DNA from: Microbacterium sp. MPKO10
GTDB lineage: Bacteria > Actinomycetota > Actinomycetes > Actinomycetales > Microbacteriaceae
Direction of reading: 5' to 3'
Length of the DNA: 64,000 nucleotides
NCBI RefSeq assembly: GCF_026107415.2
Contig: NZ_JAPCHX010000005.1
Location: 372,001 to 436,000 of the forward strand
The position numbers were made by a program, and so were the translations under genes. Below the pieces are notes generated by a model. That model was not told the DNA's origin. It did not search any database and saw only the letters and a list, made by a program, of their open reading frames with translations. This document shows, one piece after another, positions 36,701 through 44,984 of the stretch. The first letter of the stretch is position 1. Each line of letters opens with the position of its first letter.

Positions 36701-36845
36701 GCTGCCGGAGACGGGCGCGACGTACCTGTACGTCGACGCGGCGCAGAACGGCCTCGGCTCGCGCGCCTGCGGGCCGGACGTGTGGCCCGACTTCCTGCTG
36801 CGCCCGGAAGCCCGCACGATCACGCTCCGTTTCACGCAGGTGTAG
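33771..36845 (+). CDS. lacZ: beta-galactosidase, glycoside hydrolase family 2
   Basis: 1024 residues, the same length class as E. coli LacZ. The order is sugar-binding jelly roll, immunoglobulin-like domain, TIM barrel, second immunoglobulin-like domain and C-terminal supersandwich. The acid/base Glu433 is in LGNESGTG and the nucleophile Glu512 in LCEYIHAMGNG; SHYPPHP is also present. No signal peptide is seen, so it acts on imported beta-galactosides in the cytoplasm. It is the last gene of the TetR-controlled transporter operon and ends in a hairpin. Substrate preference (lactose or plant galactan fragments) cannot be read. Confidence 0.95.
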   Translation: MTTYLTDTGPGSGTRSPARSWLHTDAPTLSLNGDWRFRLLPGAPGEPGSVSALPAGEGADDVAAVSFDDSSWDSIRVPSHWVLQGDGRYGAPIYTNVQFPFPIDAPNVPDENPTGDYRRTFDVPESWTDAERILLRFDGVESRYKVWVNGVEIGVGSGSRLAQEFDVTEAVAAGENTIAARVHQWSAASYVEDQDQWWLPGIFRDVTLQARPAGGLDDVWLRAGFGDDGSGVITPELTAPDSAFPVRLSVPELGVDVEWTSHRDVAPVNVDAVAPWTAETPRLYDATVSSAAETVSLRLGFRTVRIEGDQFLVNGERVVFHGVNRHETHPDRGRVFDEEWTRADLALMKQYNVNAIRTSHYPPHPRVLDIADELGFWVILECDLETHGFEHGGWVGNPSDDPAWRDAYLDRIERTIERDKNHPSIIMWSLGNESGTGQNLAAMSAWAHDRDPERPVHYEGDYTGAYTDVYSRMYSSVPETDAIGRDDSRSLLLGCTAPESARQRTKPFILCEYIHAMGNGPGAIDQYEDLVWQHPRLHGGFVWEWRDHGLRTQDADGTEYFGYGGDFGEVVHDGNFVMDGMVLSTGTPSPGLHEYKQVVAPVQLTLTRAHTGADAAANSVVLTVTNRRHTADTADLEFRWRVEADGVETAAGTAQVEPVAAGAAESVALPAIDVPADGEAWLTAWAVLRDDAVWAPAGHSIVFAQLNLAPQRAGLAAPRLTASSAVVGDEPTNVADVLTLGPARFEHGELVSMAGQQVSSPRLELWRGPTDNDRGQGRGSYERIDPWLNNGNGEPAPAYDTIWREAGLDRLTSRVELVRTGEDAVHVRRRWAAANSRDSVVTDERWQLVDGELWLRADIVPTAGWDLVWPRVGLRFDLPGDVESASWFGTGPLESYPDSRHAARVGRFEAVLDDLTVDYSRPQETGHRSDLRSLTVQRDDGDWLRMDAAADASGRRPGFTLTRNTAQQLDVARHPHELPETGATYLYVDAAQNGLGSRACGPDVWPDFLLRPEARTITLRFTQV

Positions 36846-36851
36846 CAGTGT

Positions 36852-36897
36852 GGGTGTGCAGGTTTGCACGGCGGAAAGCCTGCAGGCCTGCACACCC
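36852..36897 (+). terminator. terminator-like hairpin after lacZ
   Basis: GGGTGTGCAGG (36852-36862) pairs exactly with CCTGCACACCC (36887-36897), 6 bp after the lacZ stop. Inner pairings (GCAGG with CCTGC) give alternative folds. The rest of the 206-bp gap to the next gene shows no further gene. Confidence 0.65.
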
Positions 36898-37051
36898 GAG
36901 GCCGTGCGTTCAACCGGAAAAATCCAGCGACACGCCGCCGAACAGGCTGTTTCGCACGGTGCGTCGCCCGGATCTCCGAATTTGTGCGCACCCGAGCCCG
37001 AGTTCTTGCCCGATGGGTGACAGCCCAAAGGTTGTGCGCGACACTGAGATC

Positions 37052-37885
37052 ATGAGCGACCAGCATCCGCCTCTCTGGCTCTGCGCGACGTGCGGCGTCG
37101 AGTATTCCCCCGCCGTGACGCCTCCCGCGCAGTGCCCGATCTGCGAAGACGAACGCCAGTACGTCCCCGCGACCGGGCAGCGCTGGACGACGCTGGACAA
37201 ACTGCGCGACACCGGCCACTCGGTTGAGATTACTCAGGTCGATGACCGGCTCTGGGGTATTCAGGCGCCCGGTGTCGGCATCGACCAGCAGGGCATGCTC
37301 GTGCAGACGGATGAGGGGAACCTGCTTTTTGACGTTCCGGGTCTCGTCGACGATGCAGCGATCGACACGGTGCGTGGCCTGGGTGGCATCCGGCATATTG
37401 TGGCGAGCCATCCGCATATGTACGGTGTGCAGTCGGCGTGGAGCGCCGCTTTCGATGACGCGGTGATCTGGGTCGCCGAGGCCGATGCCGGGTGGCTCGG
37501 GCATCGCCCGGATGCTGTCCGCACCTGGAGCCTGCCGTTCGACCTGCTTCCCGGCATCCACCTCGGTCAGATCGGCGGGCATTTCCCCGGCAGCACGATC
37601 GCGCATTGGGCAGACGGAGCGGCCGGGAAAGGCGTTCTTCTTGCGGGCGACGCCATCTTCCCCACGCCCGATGGAAACGTCACATTCCTGCGGAGCTACC
37701 CCAACCGCATCCCTCTCTCACCCGCTGTCATCCGGCGCATGGCCGACCACGTGCAGCATTACAGCTTCGACGTTCTGTTCAACAATTTCGGCGCGCAGGC
37801 GGGTCCGGATGCTGCCGCGATCGTTGCGCGTTCGGCGGACCGCTACATCGCGTGGACGAGTGGGGCGAACGACCATCTGACGTGA
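37052..37885 (+). CDS. rubredoxin-like / metallo-beta-lactamase-fold protein with altered metal motif
   Basis: 277 residues from the ATG at 37052. Residues 9-40 contain CATCG and CPICED, a rubredoxin-like zinc or iron ribbon with a following Glu/Asp. The remainder is metallo-beta-lactamase-like: GIQAPGVGIDQQGMLVQT, then SHPHMYGVQ where the family normally has H-x-H-x-D-H, then GGHFPGST and LLAGDAIFP. The DH of the metal motif is replaced by YG, so one metal site may be lost. Similar proteins are annotated only as hydrolases. The gene stands alone between the lac operon and the ACCGC repeat. Confidence 0.8.
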   Translation: MSDQHPPLWLCATCGVEYSPAVTPPAQCPICEDERQYVPATGQRWTTLDKLRDTGHSVEITQVDDRLWGIQAPGVGIDQQGMLVQTDEGNLLFDVPGLVDDAAIDTVRGLGGIRHIVASHPHMYGVQSAWSAAFDDAVIWVAEADAGWLGHRPDAVRTWSLPFDLLPGIHLGQIGGHFPGSTIAHWADGAAGKGVLLAGDAIFPTPDGNVTFLRSYPNRIPLSPAVIRRMADHVQHYSFDVLFNNFGAQAGPDAAAIVARSADRYIAWTSGANDHLT

Positions 37886-37930
37886 CGCACGTCTTCGCTG
37901 GCGCAGACCTGCCCAGATGCGACCATGGGG

Positions 37931-38019
37931 ACCGCACCGCACCGCACCGCACCGCACCGCACCGCACCGCACCGCACCGCACCGCACCGCACCGCACCGC
38001 ACCGCACCGCACCGCACCG
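37931..38019. repeat. pentanucleotide microsatellite (ACCGC), 17 copies
   Basis: Seventeen uninterrupted copies of ACCGC fill 37931-38015 and a further ACCG follows. The array is perfect, with no base change. It lies 45 bp after the upstream stop and about 100 bp before the DUF222/HNH start. Because 5 is not a multiple of 3, any reading frame passing through would be phase-shifted by copy loss or gain. Frames of the array itself (TAPHR or GAVRC repeats) are low complexity and not credible genes. Confidence 0.97.
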
Positions 38020-38119
38020 AGGATTTTGGCACATTCGGCCCGCTAAATACTCGTACATTTCTTCGAAAATTTTACTGTTAAGACTAGTTTTTATGTTCGA
38101 CTTTCGGTATGCTTGACGC

Positions 38120-39799
38120 ATGGATTCGCGGGACTGGTGTTCACTGACATCGAGTCCGTTGCCGATGGGAGACAGCGGCGACGGTCTCGGCAGTGAGTAT
38201 TGGATGATCCGGGATGCTGTGGAGGCCGAGGACGAATCAGCATCCCCGGCACCTGAGTTCGGCGACGCGCTCGCAGCGGGCATTGACCTGCTGGGGGAAA
38301 CCTACGATCGAGCACAGCGCGCCCAGGCGTTCTTCGTTGAGAATCTGTATCGGGCGCACGACACGTATGTGCGTTTGCGTGACGCAGTGTTGGCGCATTC
38401 CCCATCCGGGTCTTCTTCTGCCCGCATCACCGATGATCAGGCGATGGAACGTTCCTTCGCCGCAGAAGTGGCGACGAAGATCGGCGTGACCGATCGTGTT
38501 GCCGCGACGATGATTCACGAGGCCATCACACTGGTCGACGACCTTCCGCAGCTGATGGATGCTCTTCGCGTTGGGTTCACCAGCTACCAGCATGCTCGCA
38601 CCGCCGCACGTCAGGCGTGGTCAGTTCCTGCGGAGGCACGGGCCGAGTTCGATTCGGCTCTGGTCGGAGCCGCGCGCACACAGACTCCGACCCGATTCAC
38701 GCAGACGGCACGAAAGCTGCGAGAGAAGCTGCACCCCGAGTCCATCCAGATCCGCAAAGACGAGGCCTTCGCAGACCGGCGGGTTGAACACGACCCGGCA
38801 GAAGACGGCATGGCCTACCTCAGCCTCTATCACTCCGCCGATGTGACCACCTCGATCATGGAACAGTCAGCCACCCGCGCCCGTGCGCTTCGTGCCGCGG
38901 GGGATCCTCGGACACTGTCACAAATTCAGGCAGATCTCGTCGCCGATGCCGGGATCACCGGAATCCGCGCCACCAGCGCCACCGGCTCGCCAACGTGTCC
39001 GAGCGACGACACGCGCACGCCACTCGGTGATGTGACGGCGAGCACTCCCACCGACGACGTCACGGGCGAGTCCGACGACGTCACGGGCGAGACAGGCGAC
39101 GTAGCGGCAGGCGGCATGACGGCAGACGAAGACTCCACCAAAGGCACAGCCGATGATGACGTCGTCACCGGAGCTCGCACTGCAACCGAGGTCGAGGCGG
39201 CAACTCCCGGCTCGGTTGACCGTTCCGACGATATCCGAACGACGAAAACTGCAGGCTCCGCTGACACCAAGGACCACACGGGCACGACGGACGACACGGG
39301 CACTGTGACGTTGTCGCGTGCGCAGCTTGCTGCGTTGCGTCCGGGTGTTGTGGTTACGGTTCCGGCTTTGTCGTTGATTGGGCGTAGTTCTGAACCGGCG
39401 GAGCTCGCCGGGTATGGGCCGATCGATCCGGAGACGGCGAATATGCTCGTCGGGCAGGCGACAAGCTTTACTCGTGTTCTTACGGACCCGGTCTCCGGCG
39501 CGTACCGGTACACGGATCCGAATAAGTACCGGTTGAGCGAGAAGATGAAACGCGCGATCCGGTTGCGTGATGTCACGTGCGACTTCCTCGAGTGCGATGC
39601 GCCCGTGACGTACTGCGATATCGACCACATTGTGGCGTGGGAAGACGGCGGAAAGTCCACAACACAGAACCTACACCTGCTGTGTAAACGACACCACACG
39701 CTGAAACACGCCACAAAGTGGACACCCACAAGACTCCCCGACGGACGCGTGCGATGGACATCACCCGCAGGATTCTCCTACATCGTCACCCGAGAATAG
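38120..39799 (+). CDS. DUF222 and HNH endonuclease domain protein (13E12 family)
   Basis: 559 residues. Residues about 30-290 are the DUF222 helical region (TKIGVTDRVAATMIHEAITL, ARTAARQAWSVP); residues about 295-400 are a low-complexity Thr/Asp/Gly linker; residues about 500-545 are an HNH nuclease with CDIDHIVAWEDGG and NLHLLCKRHH. The family is multi-copy in actinobacteria and believed to be mobile or recombining; its substrate is unknown. A/T-rich DNA precedes the gene. Codon use changes sharply near residue 393 (39300), from GC-ending to GT-ending codons, which suggests a mosaic gene made by exchange with a paralogue. Confidence 0.9.
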   Translation: MDSRDWCSLTSSPLPMGDSGDGLGSEYWMIRDAVEAEDESASPAPEFGDALAAGIDLLGETYDRAQRAQAFFVENLYRAHDTYVRLRDAVLAHSPSGSSSARITDDQAMERSFAAEVATKIGVTDRVAATMIHEAITLVDDLPQLMDALRVGFTSYQHARTAARQAWSVPAEARAEFDSALVGAARTQTPTRFTQTARKLREKLHPESIQIRKDEAFADRRVEHDPAEDGMAYLSLYHSADVTTSIMEQSATRARALRAAGDPRTLSQIQADLVADAGITGIRATSATGSPTCPSDDTRTPLGDVTASTPTDDVTGESDDVTGETGDVAAGGMTADEDSTKGTADDDVVTGARTATEVEAATPGSVDRSDDIRTTKTAGSADTKDHTGTTDDTGTVTLSRAQLAALRPGVVVTVPALSLIGRSSEPAELAGYGPIDPETANMLVGQATSFTRVLTDPVSGAYRYTDPNKYRLSEKMKRAIRLRDVTCDFLECDAPVTYCDIDHIVAWEDGGKSTTQNLHLLCKRHHTLKHATKWTPTRLPDGRVRWTSPAGFSYIVTRE

Positions 39800-39876
39800 G
39801 GCCGTCTTCTCGACACCTGTTGCCCGTCTGGCATCAGGCCGCATGCACCGCTGACTGTGAATCTGCCTTGGATGAC

Positions 39877-39898
39877 GCCGTTTTCCGCGCAAAACGGC
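39877..39898. terminator. hairpin between the DUF222 gene and the helicase gene
   Basis: GCCGTTTT (39877-39884) pairs with AAAACGGC (39891-39898) around CCGCGC. It lies 78 bp after the DUF222 stop and 47 bp before the helicase start, so it is either a terminator or part of the helicase leader. Confidence 0.5.
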
Positions 39899-39944
39899 CC
39901 CGCCAGCGGAATCTCGATAAGATCGTGACGATAAGGCGAGTACC

Positions 39945-41753
39945 GTGGATCTAATGACTTCCACTGACAGCTCTGTATCGCGCGCGGAAGATTCCGCGCA
40001 GCCCCAGACGACGTTCGCCGATCTCGGGCTCAGCGATGCTGTGCTGAAGGCCGTGCGCGACGTCGGCTATGAAACCCCCTCCGCCATTCAAGAGGCGACG
40101 ATCCCCACGCTCCTCGAGGGCCGCGACGTCGTCGGCCTGGCCCAGACAGGAACGGGAAAGACCGCGGCGTTCGCACTGCCGATCCTGTCGCGCCTCGACA
40201 AGTCCCAGAAAGCGCCTCAGGCGCTCGTGCTCTCCCCCACACGCGAGCTCGCGCTCCAGGTGTGTGAGTCATTCGAGCAGTACGCGTCGCATCTCGCCGG
40301 TGTGCACGTCCTCCCCGTTTACGGCGGGCAAGCATATGGCGTGCAGCTCTCCGCCCTGCGCCGCGGCGTTCACGTCGTCGTCGGAACACCTGGGCGCATC
40401 ATGGACCACATTGCCAAGGGCACCCTTGACCTCTCCGAACTCAAGTACCTCGTGCTCGACGAAGCTGACGAGATGCTCAAGATGGGCTTCGCCGAAGACG
40501 TCGAGACGATCCTTGCCGAGACCCCGGATGAGAAGCAGGTCGCCCTGTTCTCAGCGACGATGCCCGCGCAGATTCGCCGCATCTCAAAGAAGTACCTCTC
40601 GGATCCCGAAGAGATCACTGTCAAGAGCAAGACGACGACATCCGCGAACACGACGCAGAGGTACCTCATGGTGTCGTATCCGCAGAAAGTGGATGCTCTC
40701 ACGCGCATCCTCGAGGTTGAGAACTTCGACGGCATGATCGTCTTCGTTCGCACAAAGAACGAGACCGAGACCCTCGCCGAGAAGCTTCGTGCACGTGGCT
40801 ACTCGGCTGCCGCCATCAGCGGTGATGTCGCCCAGGCGCAGCGCGAACGCACCGTGGGGCAGCTGAAATCGGGCAAGCTCGACATTCTCGTCGCCACCGA
40901 TGTCGCAGCGCGCGGTCTCGACGTCGACCGCATCAGCCACGTCGTGAACTTCGACATCCCCATCGACACCGAGTCCTATGTGCACCGGATCGGGCGCACG
41001 GGTCGTGCCGGGCGCAGCGGAAGCGCGATCAGCTTCGTCACGCCGCGCGAGCGCCGCCTGCTCGGCGCGATCGAAAAGGCAACGCGTCAGCCGCTCGAAC
41101 AGATGCAGCTGCCAAGCGTCGACGAGGTCAACGTGACCCGTCTGACGCGCTTTGATGACGCGATCACCTCTGCGCTTGAGCAGACCACGCGCATCGACGC
41201 CTTCCGCGACATCATCGGGCACTACGTCAAACACCACGACGTGCCAGAAACTGACGTGGCTGCTGCACTTGCCGTCGTCGCACAGGGCGAGACCCCGTTG
41301 CTGCTCTCGCCGCAAGACGAAGTGAAGCTGGCACGCGACGACCGCAAGACGAAGCAGAGGAACGCCGACGGCCCCGAACGCCGCAAGCGCTCGTCGAAGC
41401 CGATGGCGCCGTATCGCATCGAGGTCGGTCGTCGGCAGCGTGTCGACCCCCGTCAGATCGTGGGCGCTCTCGCCAACGAGGGCGGCCTCAGCCGTGAAGA
41501 CTTCGGTGCCATCGACATCCGCCTCGACTTCTCCGTCGTTGAGCTTCCGGCCGACCTCTCACACGACTTCTTCTCACGTGTGGCAAGCACCCGCGTCAGT
41601 GGCGTGCAGATCGACATCAAGCCAGACAAGTTCGGGCCCCGCAAGCGCGACAGCGGTCGCAGCGGCTCGTTCGACCGCGGCAACAAGCGTGGACCGAAGC
41701 GCGAAGGCAGCTGGAACAAGGACGACCGCAAGGCGCGCAAGCCCCGCCACTGA
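39945..41753 (+). CDS. deaD: DEAD-box ATP-dependent RNA helicase
   Basis: 602 residues. Motifs in order: Q-motif (DVGYETPSAIQ), AQTGTGKTAAF, PTRELALQV, TPGRIMDH, VLDEADEML, SATMP, and the second lobe with ATDVAARGLD and HRIGRTGRAG. Residues about 485-560 (YRIEVGRRQRVDPRQIVGAL onward) are a DbpA-like RNA-binding domain, and the end is Arg/Gly/Lys-rich. This is the DeaD/CsdA arrangement used in ribosome assembly and cold adaptation. The start could be the GTG at 39945 (AAGGCGAG 6 bp upstream) or the ATG at 39954; the ribosome site favours the GTG. Confidence 0.95.
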   Translation: MDLMTSTDSSVSRAEDSAQPQTTFADLGLSDAVLKAVRDVGYETPSAIQEATIPTLLEGRDVVGLAQTGTGKTAAFALPILSRLDKSQKAPQALVLSPTRELALQVCESFEQYASHLAGVHVLPVYGGQAYGVQLSALRRGVHVVVGTPGRIMDHIAKGTLDLSELKYLVLDEADEMLKMGFAEDVETILAETPDEKQVALFSATMPAQIRRISKKYLSDPEEITVKSKTTTSANTTQRYLMVSYPQKVDALTRILEVENFDGMIVFVRTKNETETLAEKLRARGYSAAAISGDVAQAQRERTVGQLKSGKLDILVATDVAARGLDVDRISHVVNFDIPIDTESYVHRIGRTGRAGRSGSAISFVTPRERRLLGAIEKATRQPLEQMQLPSVDEVNVTRLTRFDDAITSALEQTTRIDAFRDIIGHYVKHHDVPETDVAAALAVVAQGETPLLLSPQDEVKLARDDRKTKQRNADGPERRKRSSKPMAPYRIEVGRRQRVDPRQIVGALANEGGLSREDFGAIDIRLDFSVVELPADLSHDFFSRVASTRVSGVQIDIKPDKFGPRKRDSGRSGSFDRGNKRGPKREGSWNKDDRKARKPRH

Positions 41754-41757
41754 CAGG

Positions 41758-41795
41758 TGAATGCTCTGCACCGCATCAGCGGAACAGAGCATTCA
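41758..41795. terminator. bidirectional terminator between the helicase and monooxygenase genes
   Basis: TGAATGCTCTG (41758-41768) and CAGAGCATTCA (41785-41795) form an exact 11-bp stem; inside the loop CCGC and GCGG form a further 4-bp stem. It lies between two convergent genes. Confidence 0.8.
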
Positions 41796-41820
41796 ATGGC
41801 GCAGGCCTCGTCACCCCGAG

Positions 41821-43203
41821 CTAGACGCCCGCGGGCACCTTGCTGAAAGCACCACGGTAACGCGCTGCCGGGTGACGGTCGTTGAGACGCGCCTGACCGA
41901 ACAGCTTCTCACGCAGCGTCCCCTCGGCGTACTCGCTCTTTGCCAACCCGCGCTCACGGAGCACCGGGAGCACCTTGTCGGCGAAGTCCTCGAACGAGCC
42001 GGGAATCACCCAGTTGATCACGTTGATGCCGTCGACGCCCGCGGCCTGCCAGACCTCGAGCTGATCGGCGATTGTCTCGGGCGTCCCGATGATCGTGCCC
42101 TCGCGCGCCCGCAATCGGACGAGATCACCGACAACGGGCTCCCGGTCGGTGATGTACCGCGATGCCCATTCAACGAAGCCGCGCGCCGAGTTCGTCTGCA
42201 CATCCTTCAACGGCGTCTCCGGCGGGTAGACGCGGCCGTCCGGGTCCACAATCGCCGAATGCGCCGCGTATCCCTCGACCGACACATACTCGAGGTATTC
42301 GTCAGCCTTCTTCTCTGCCTCTTCCTTGGTCTCACCGATGATGAAGCTCAGCCCCTGGAAGAACTTGATGTCCTCCGGCCTCCGCCCGTATTCCACGGCG
42401 AGCGCACGCGTCTCGTCGATCTGCTGCCGCGCGATCTCGGGGCTCGGGGCGACGATGAATGTCGCTTCAGCATTGCGCGCCGCAAACCTGCGCCCGGCGA
42501 CGGATGACCCTGCCTGGTACAGCACGGGCGTGCGCTGCGGCGACGGCGACGGCAGGTGCGGCCCCTCGACGCTGTACCGCTTGCTCTGATGGTGAATCTT
42601 ATGCACTTTCGACACGTCGGAGTACGCCCCTGACCGATCTTTCAGCAGTGCTCCCTCGTCCCACGACCCCTCCCACAGTTTGTAGGTGACGTCCACGTAC
42701 TCCTCGGCCCACTCGTACCTCTCATCGTGGTCGACGAGGCGGTCGAGCCCGAAATTGCGGGCTCCGTTGTCCTGCATACCCGTGACGATGTTCCAGGCGA
42801 CGCGGCCTCGGGTGATGTGATCGAGCGTCGAGATCTGGCGGGCGAAATGGAACGGATGACTCTGCATCACATTCGATGTCAGAGCGAGACCGAGGTGCGT
42901 CGTATTCACGGCAAGCGCAGACAGCAGCACAGTCGGGTCGTTGCTGGGAATCTGCAGCCCTTCATTCACGTACACGTCGTACGGCGCATCAGCGTCGCCG
43001 TACAGGCCGGTCACATCCGCAAAGAACATGCCGTCGAACTTCGCGGCCTCCAGCAGTTTGGCCAGACCGATCCACGTGTCGACGTCGTTGAACTCCGTCT
43101 GACCGGCATCCGGTCTGCGCCATTGGCCGTGCTGAATATGCGAATTCGTGTTCATCACGAAGGCGTTGAACAGCAGCGGTGTGCTCTGTGCGTTATCGGT
43201 CAT
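41821..43203 (-). CDS. FMN-dependent LLM-class monooxygenase (NtaA/SnaA/DszA family)
   Basis: 460 residues from the ATG at 43203 (AGAGGAG upstream); the frame is open further but without a site. The NtaA/DszA hallmarks are the N-terminal FNAFVMNTNSHIQHGQWRRP, the ADVTGLYGDADAPYD segment and the insertion-bearing TIM barrel with the FAARNAEATFIV strand. Such enzymes use FMNH2 supplied by a separate flavin reductase to open C-S or C-N bonds of sulfones, polyamines or chelators. No reductase gene is seen in the window. It lies 50 bp after the oligopeptide-type ABC genes, so the transporter probably imports its substrate, for example an organosulfur or amine compound. Confidence 0.87.
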   Translation of the reverse strand: MTDNAQSTPLLFNAFVMNTNSHIQHGQWRRPDAGQTEFNDVDTWIGLAKLLEAAKFDGMFFADVTGLYGDADAPYDVYVNEGLQIPSNDPTVLLSALAVNTTHLGLALTSNVMQSHPFHFARQISTLDHITRGRVAWNIVTGMQDNGARNFGLDRLVDHDERYEWAEEYVDVTYKLWEGSWDEGALLKDRSGAYSDVSKVHKIHHQSKRYSVEGPHLPSPSPQRTPVLYQAGSSVAGRRFAARNAEATFIVAPSPEIARQQIDETRALAVEYGRRPEDIKFFQGLSFIIGETKEEAEKKADEYLEYVSVEGYAAHSAIVDPDGRVYPPETPLKDVQTNSARGFVEWASRYITDREPVVGDLVRLRAREGTIIGTPETIADQLEVWQAAGVDGINVINWVIPGSFEDFADKVLPVLRERGLAKSEYAEGTLREKLFGQARLNDRHPAARYRGAFSKVPAGV

Positions 43204-43253
43204 TGTTGTGCTCCTCTGATGTGGAAAAGGTCTGATGTGGGAAAAGCCTGGTG

Positions 43254-44984
43254 TCACTCGGCGTCGGTCAGAGTGAGAGATTCCGGATGCTGTCGCGCGG
43301 CGACGCTCGTCACCCCCACCAGTTCTGCGGTATACGCGTGTTCGGGTGCCGTGAAGATCTGCTCAACCGTGCCGTGCTCCACGACTCGGCCGTCCTTCAT
43401 GACGAGCACGTCGTCGCTCATGTGGCTGATCACCCCGAGATCGTGTGAGATGAACAGATAGCTGAGCCCCAGCTGACGCTTGAGGTCGTCAAGCAGGTCG
43501 AGAATCTGCGCTTGAACCGAAACATCGAGCGCCGACACGGCTTCGTCGAGGACGAGAATCTGCGGCGACGGCGCAAGCGCGCGAGCGATGGCGATGCGCT
43601 GCCGCTGCCCGCCCGACAGCGTCAGCGGGAACCGCTGCAGCACAGCATCCGTGAGGCCCACTTGCTCGACGAGCTCGCGCACCCGCGACTGTCGAATCGC
43701 ACGCGGCGTACCCGGTGGAAGCGCGTCGAGAAGAATGCGCTCGGTGTTCCACCGTGGATCAAACGAACTCAGTGGGTCCTGATAGACCACCGAGATGCGG
43801 CGCCGAAGCGCGCGGCGGCGGCGTTCGCTCACGCGAGACCAGTCTCGGCCGACGAGCCGCACCTCACCGGCGTCCGGTGTCGAAAGTGCCAGCGCGATGC
43901 GCGCCGTCGTACTCTTTCCCGACCCTGACTCGCCGACGATTCCGAGCGTCTGCCCGCGCTCAAGCGTGAACGAGACGTTGTCTACCGCTGTCGCCACCGA
44001 ACCGTCGGGCCGGGGGAAGCGCTTGACAAGGCCTCGTGCCTCGAGCACGGGGCCGGTGTCGCCATCGTCATGGTGCGGGTGACGCTGCGCTGTAACAGGC
44101 GCGAGGTCGCTCAGTCGTGCGCCGCGCGTGTGCGGCCCGGGCACCGCGGCAAGCAGACGTCGGGTGTACGGATGCTGCGGATCGCGCAGAACCTGCTCCG
44201 CCGTGCCCGCCTCGACGATGCGGCCGTTCGTCATCACGGCGATCTGGTCGGCGAGCTCGGCGACGACGGAGAGGTCGTGGCTGATCAGGATCTGCGAGAC
44301 GCCGCGCCGTTTGGTGTCGGCGAGAAGCGCCAGCACTTGCGCCTGCACGGTGACGTCGAGCGCTGTCGTGGGTTCGTCTGCGATGATCAACTTGGGGTCG
44401 AGCGCGAGCGCCGAGGCGATGAGCGCGCGCTGTCGCAGACCGCCCGAAAGCTCGTCCGGCCGCTGCCTGGCACGCTGCTCCGGCTGCGGAACGCCCACGG
44501 AATCGAGAAGCTCAATCGCTTTGCGACGGCGGTCGGCGCGACGGCCCCACCCGTGCAGGCGCAATGCTTCTTCGATCTCATTGCCCACGGGCCGCAGCGG
44601 GTCGAGCGAGACAAGGGCATCCTGCAAAACGAATCCGATGCGGCGCCCGCGCAGCCGACGCCACTGAGATTCACGCGTGTGCGCAAGGTCGACACGATCC
44701 GTCGTGCCGGGCACGTCAAGACTGAGTTCACCCGCGTCGACGCGTGCGCCCGCGCCCGTGAGCCCCACGAGAGTGCGTGCCGTGACGGACTTACCCGAAC
44801 CCGACTCCCCCACGATCGCGAGGCATTCACCGCGCCGAAGCTCGAACGAGACACTGTGCACGACCTGATGCTGCTGCCCGGCCCGTGTGAACGAAACAGT
44901 GAGGTCTCGTGCGCGCAGCACGACGTCGTCTGCTGCGCGGGGCTGCGCGGCAGCATCCTGCTCGCTGACCAGTGTTGTTGTCAT
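43254..44984 (-). CDS. oligopeptide-type ABC transporter, fused double ATPase (DppD-DppF)
   Basis: 576 residues from the ATG at 44984. Two complete ABC domains are joined: the first has Walker A GESGSGKS at 59-66 and LSGGLRQRALIASAL, the second (from about residue 310) has another GESGSGKST, LSGGQRQRIAIARAL and VLDEAVSALD. In most systems these are two proteins, DppD and DppF; fusion is common in actinobacteria. It drives the DppB/DppC-type permeases encoded upstream, and its start overlaps the DppC stop by 4 bp. Confidence 0.92.
   Translation of the reverse strand: MTTTLVSEQDAAAQPRAADDVVLRARDLTVSFTRAGQQHQVVHSVSFELRRGECLAIVGESGSGKSVTARTLVGLTGAGARVDAGELSLDVPGTTDRVDLAHTRESQWRRLRGRRIGFVLQDALVSLDPLRPVGNEIEEALRLHGWGRRADRRRKAIELLDSVGVPQPEQRARQRPDELSGGLRQRALIASALALDPKLIIADEPTTALDVTVQAQVLALLADTKRRGVSQILISHDLSVVAELADQIAVMTNGRIVEAGTAEQVLRDPQHPYTRRLLAAVPGPHTRGARLSDLAPVTAQRHPHHDDGDTGPVLEARGLVKRFPRPDGSVATAVDNVSFTLERGQTLGIVGESGSGKSTTARIALALSTPDAGEVRLVGRDWSRVSERRRRALRRRISVVYQDPLSSFDPRWNTERILLDALPPGTPRAIRQSRVRELVEQVGLTDAVLQRFPLTLSGGQRQRIAIARALAPSPQILVLDEAVSALDVSVQAQILDLLDDLKRQLGLSYLFISHDLGVISHMSDDVLVMKDGRVVEHGTVEQIFTAPEHAYTAELVGVTSVAARQHPESLTLTDAE

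Noticed and set aside
37931-38019. CRISPR array
   Set aside because: Repeat units of 5 bp without spacers; no cas genes in the window.
37718-38283. Reading frames with GAVRC or TAPHR repeats
   Set aside because: They are translations of the ACCGC microsatellite and have no separate evidence.
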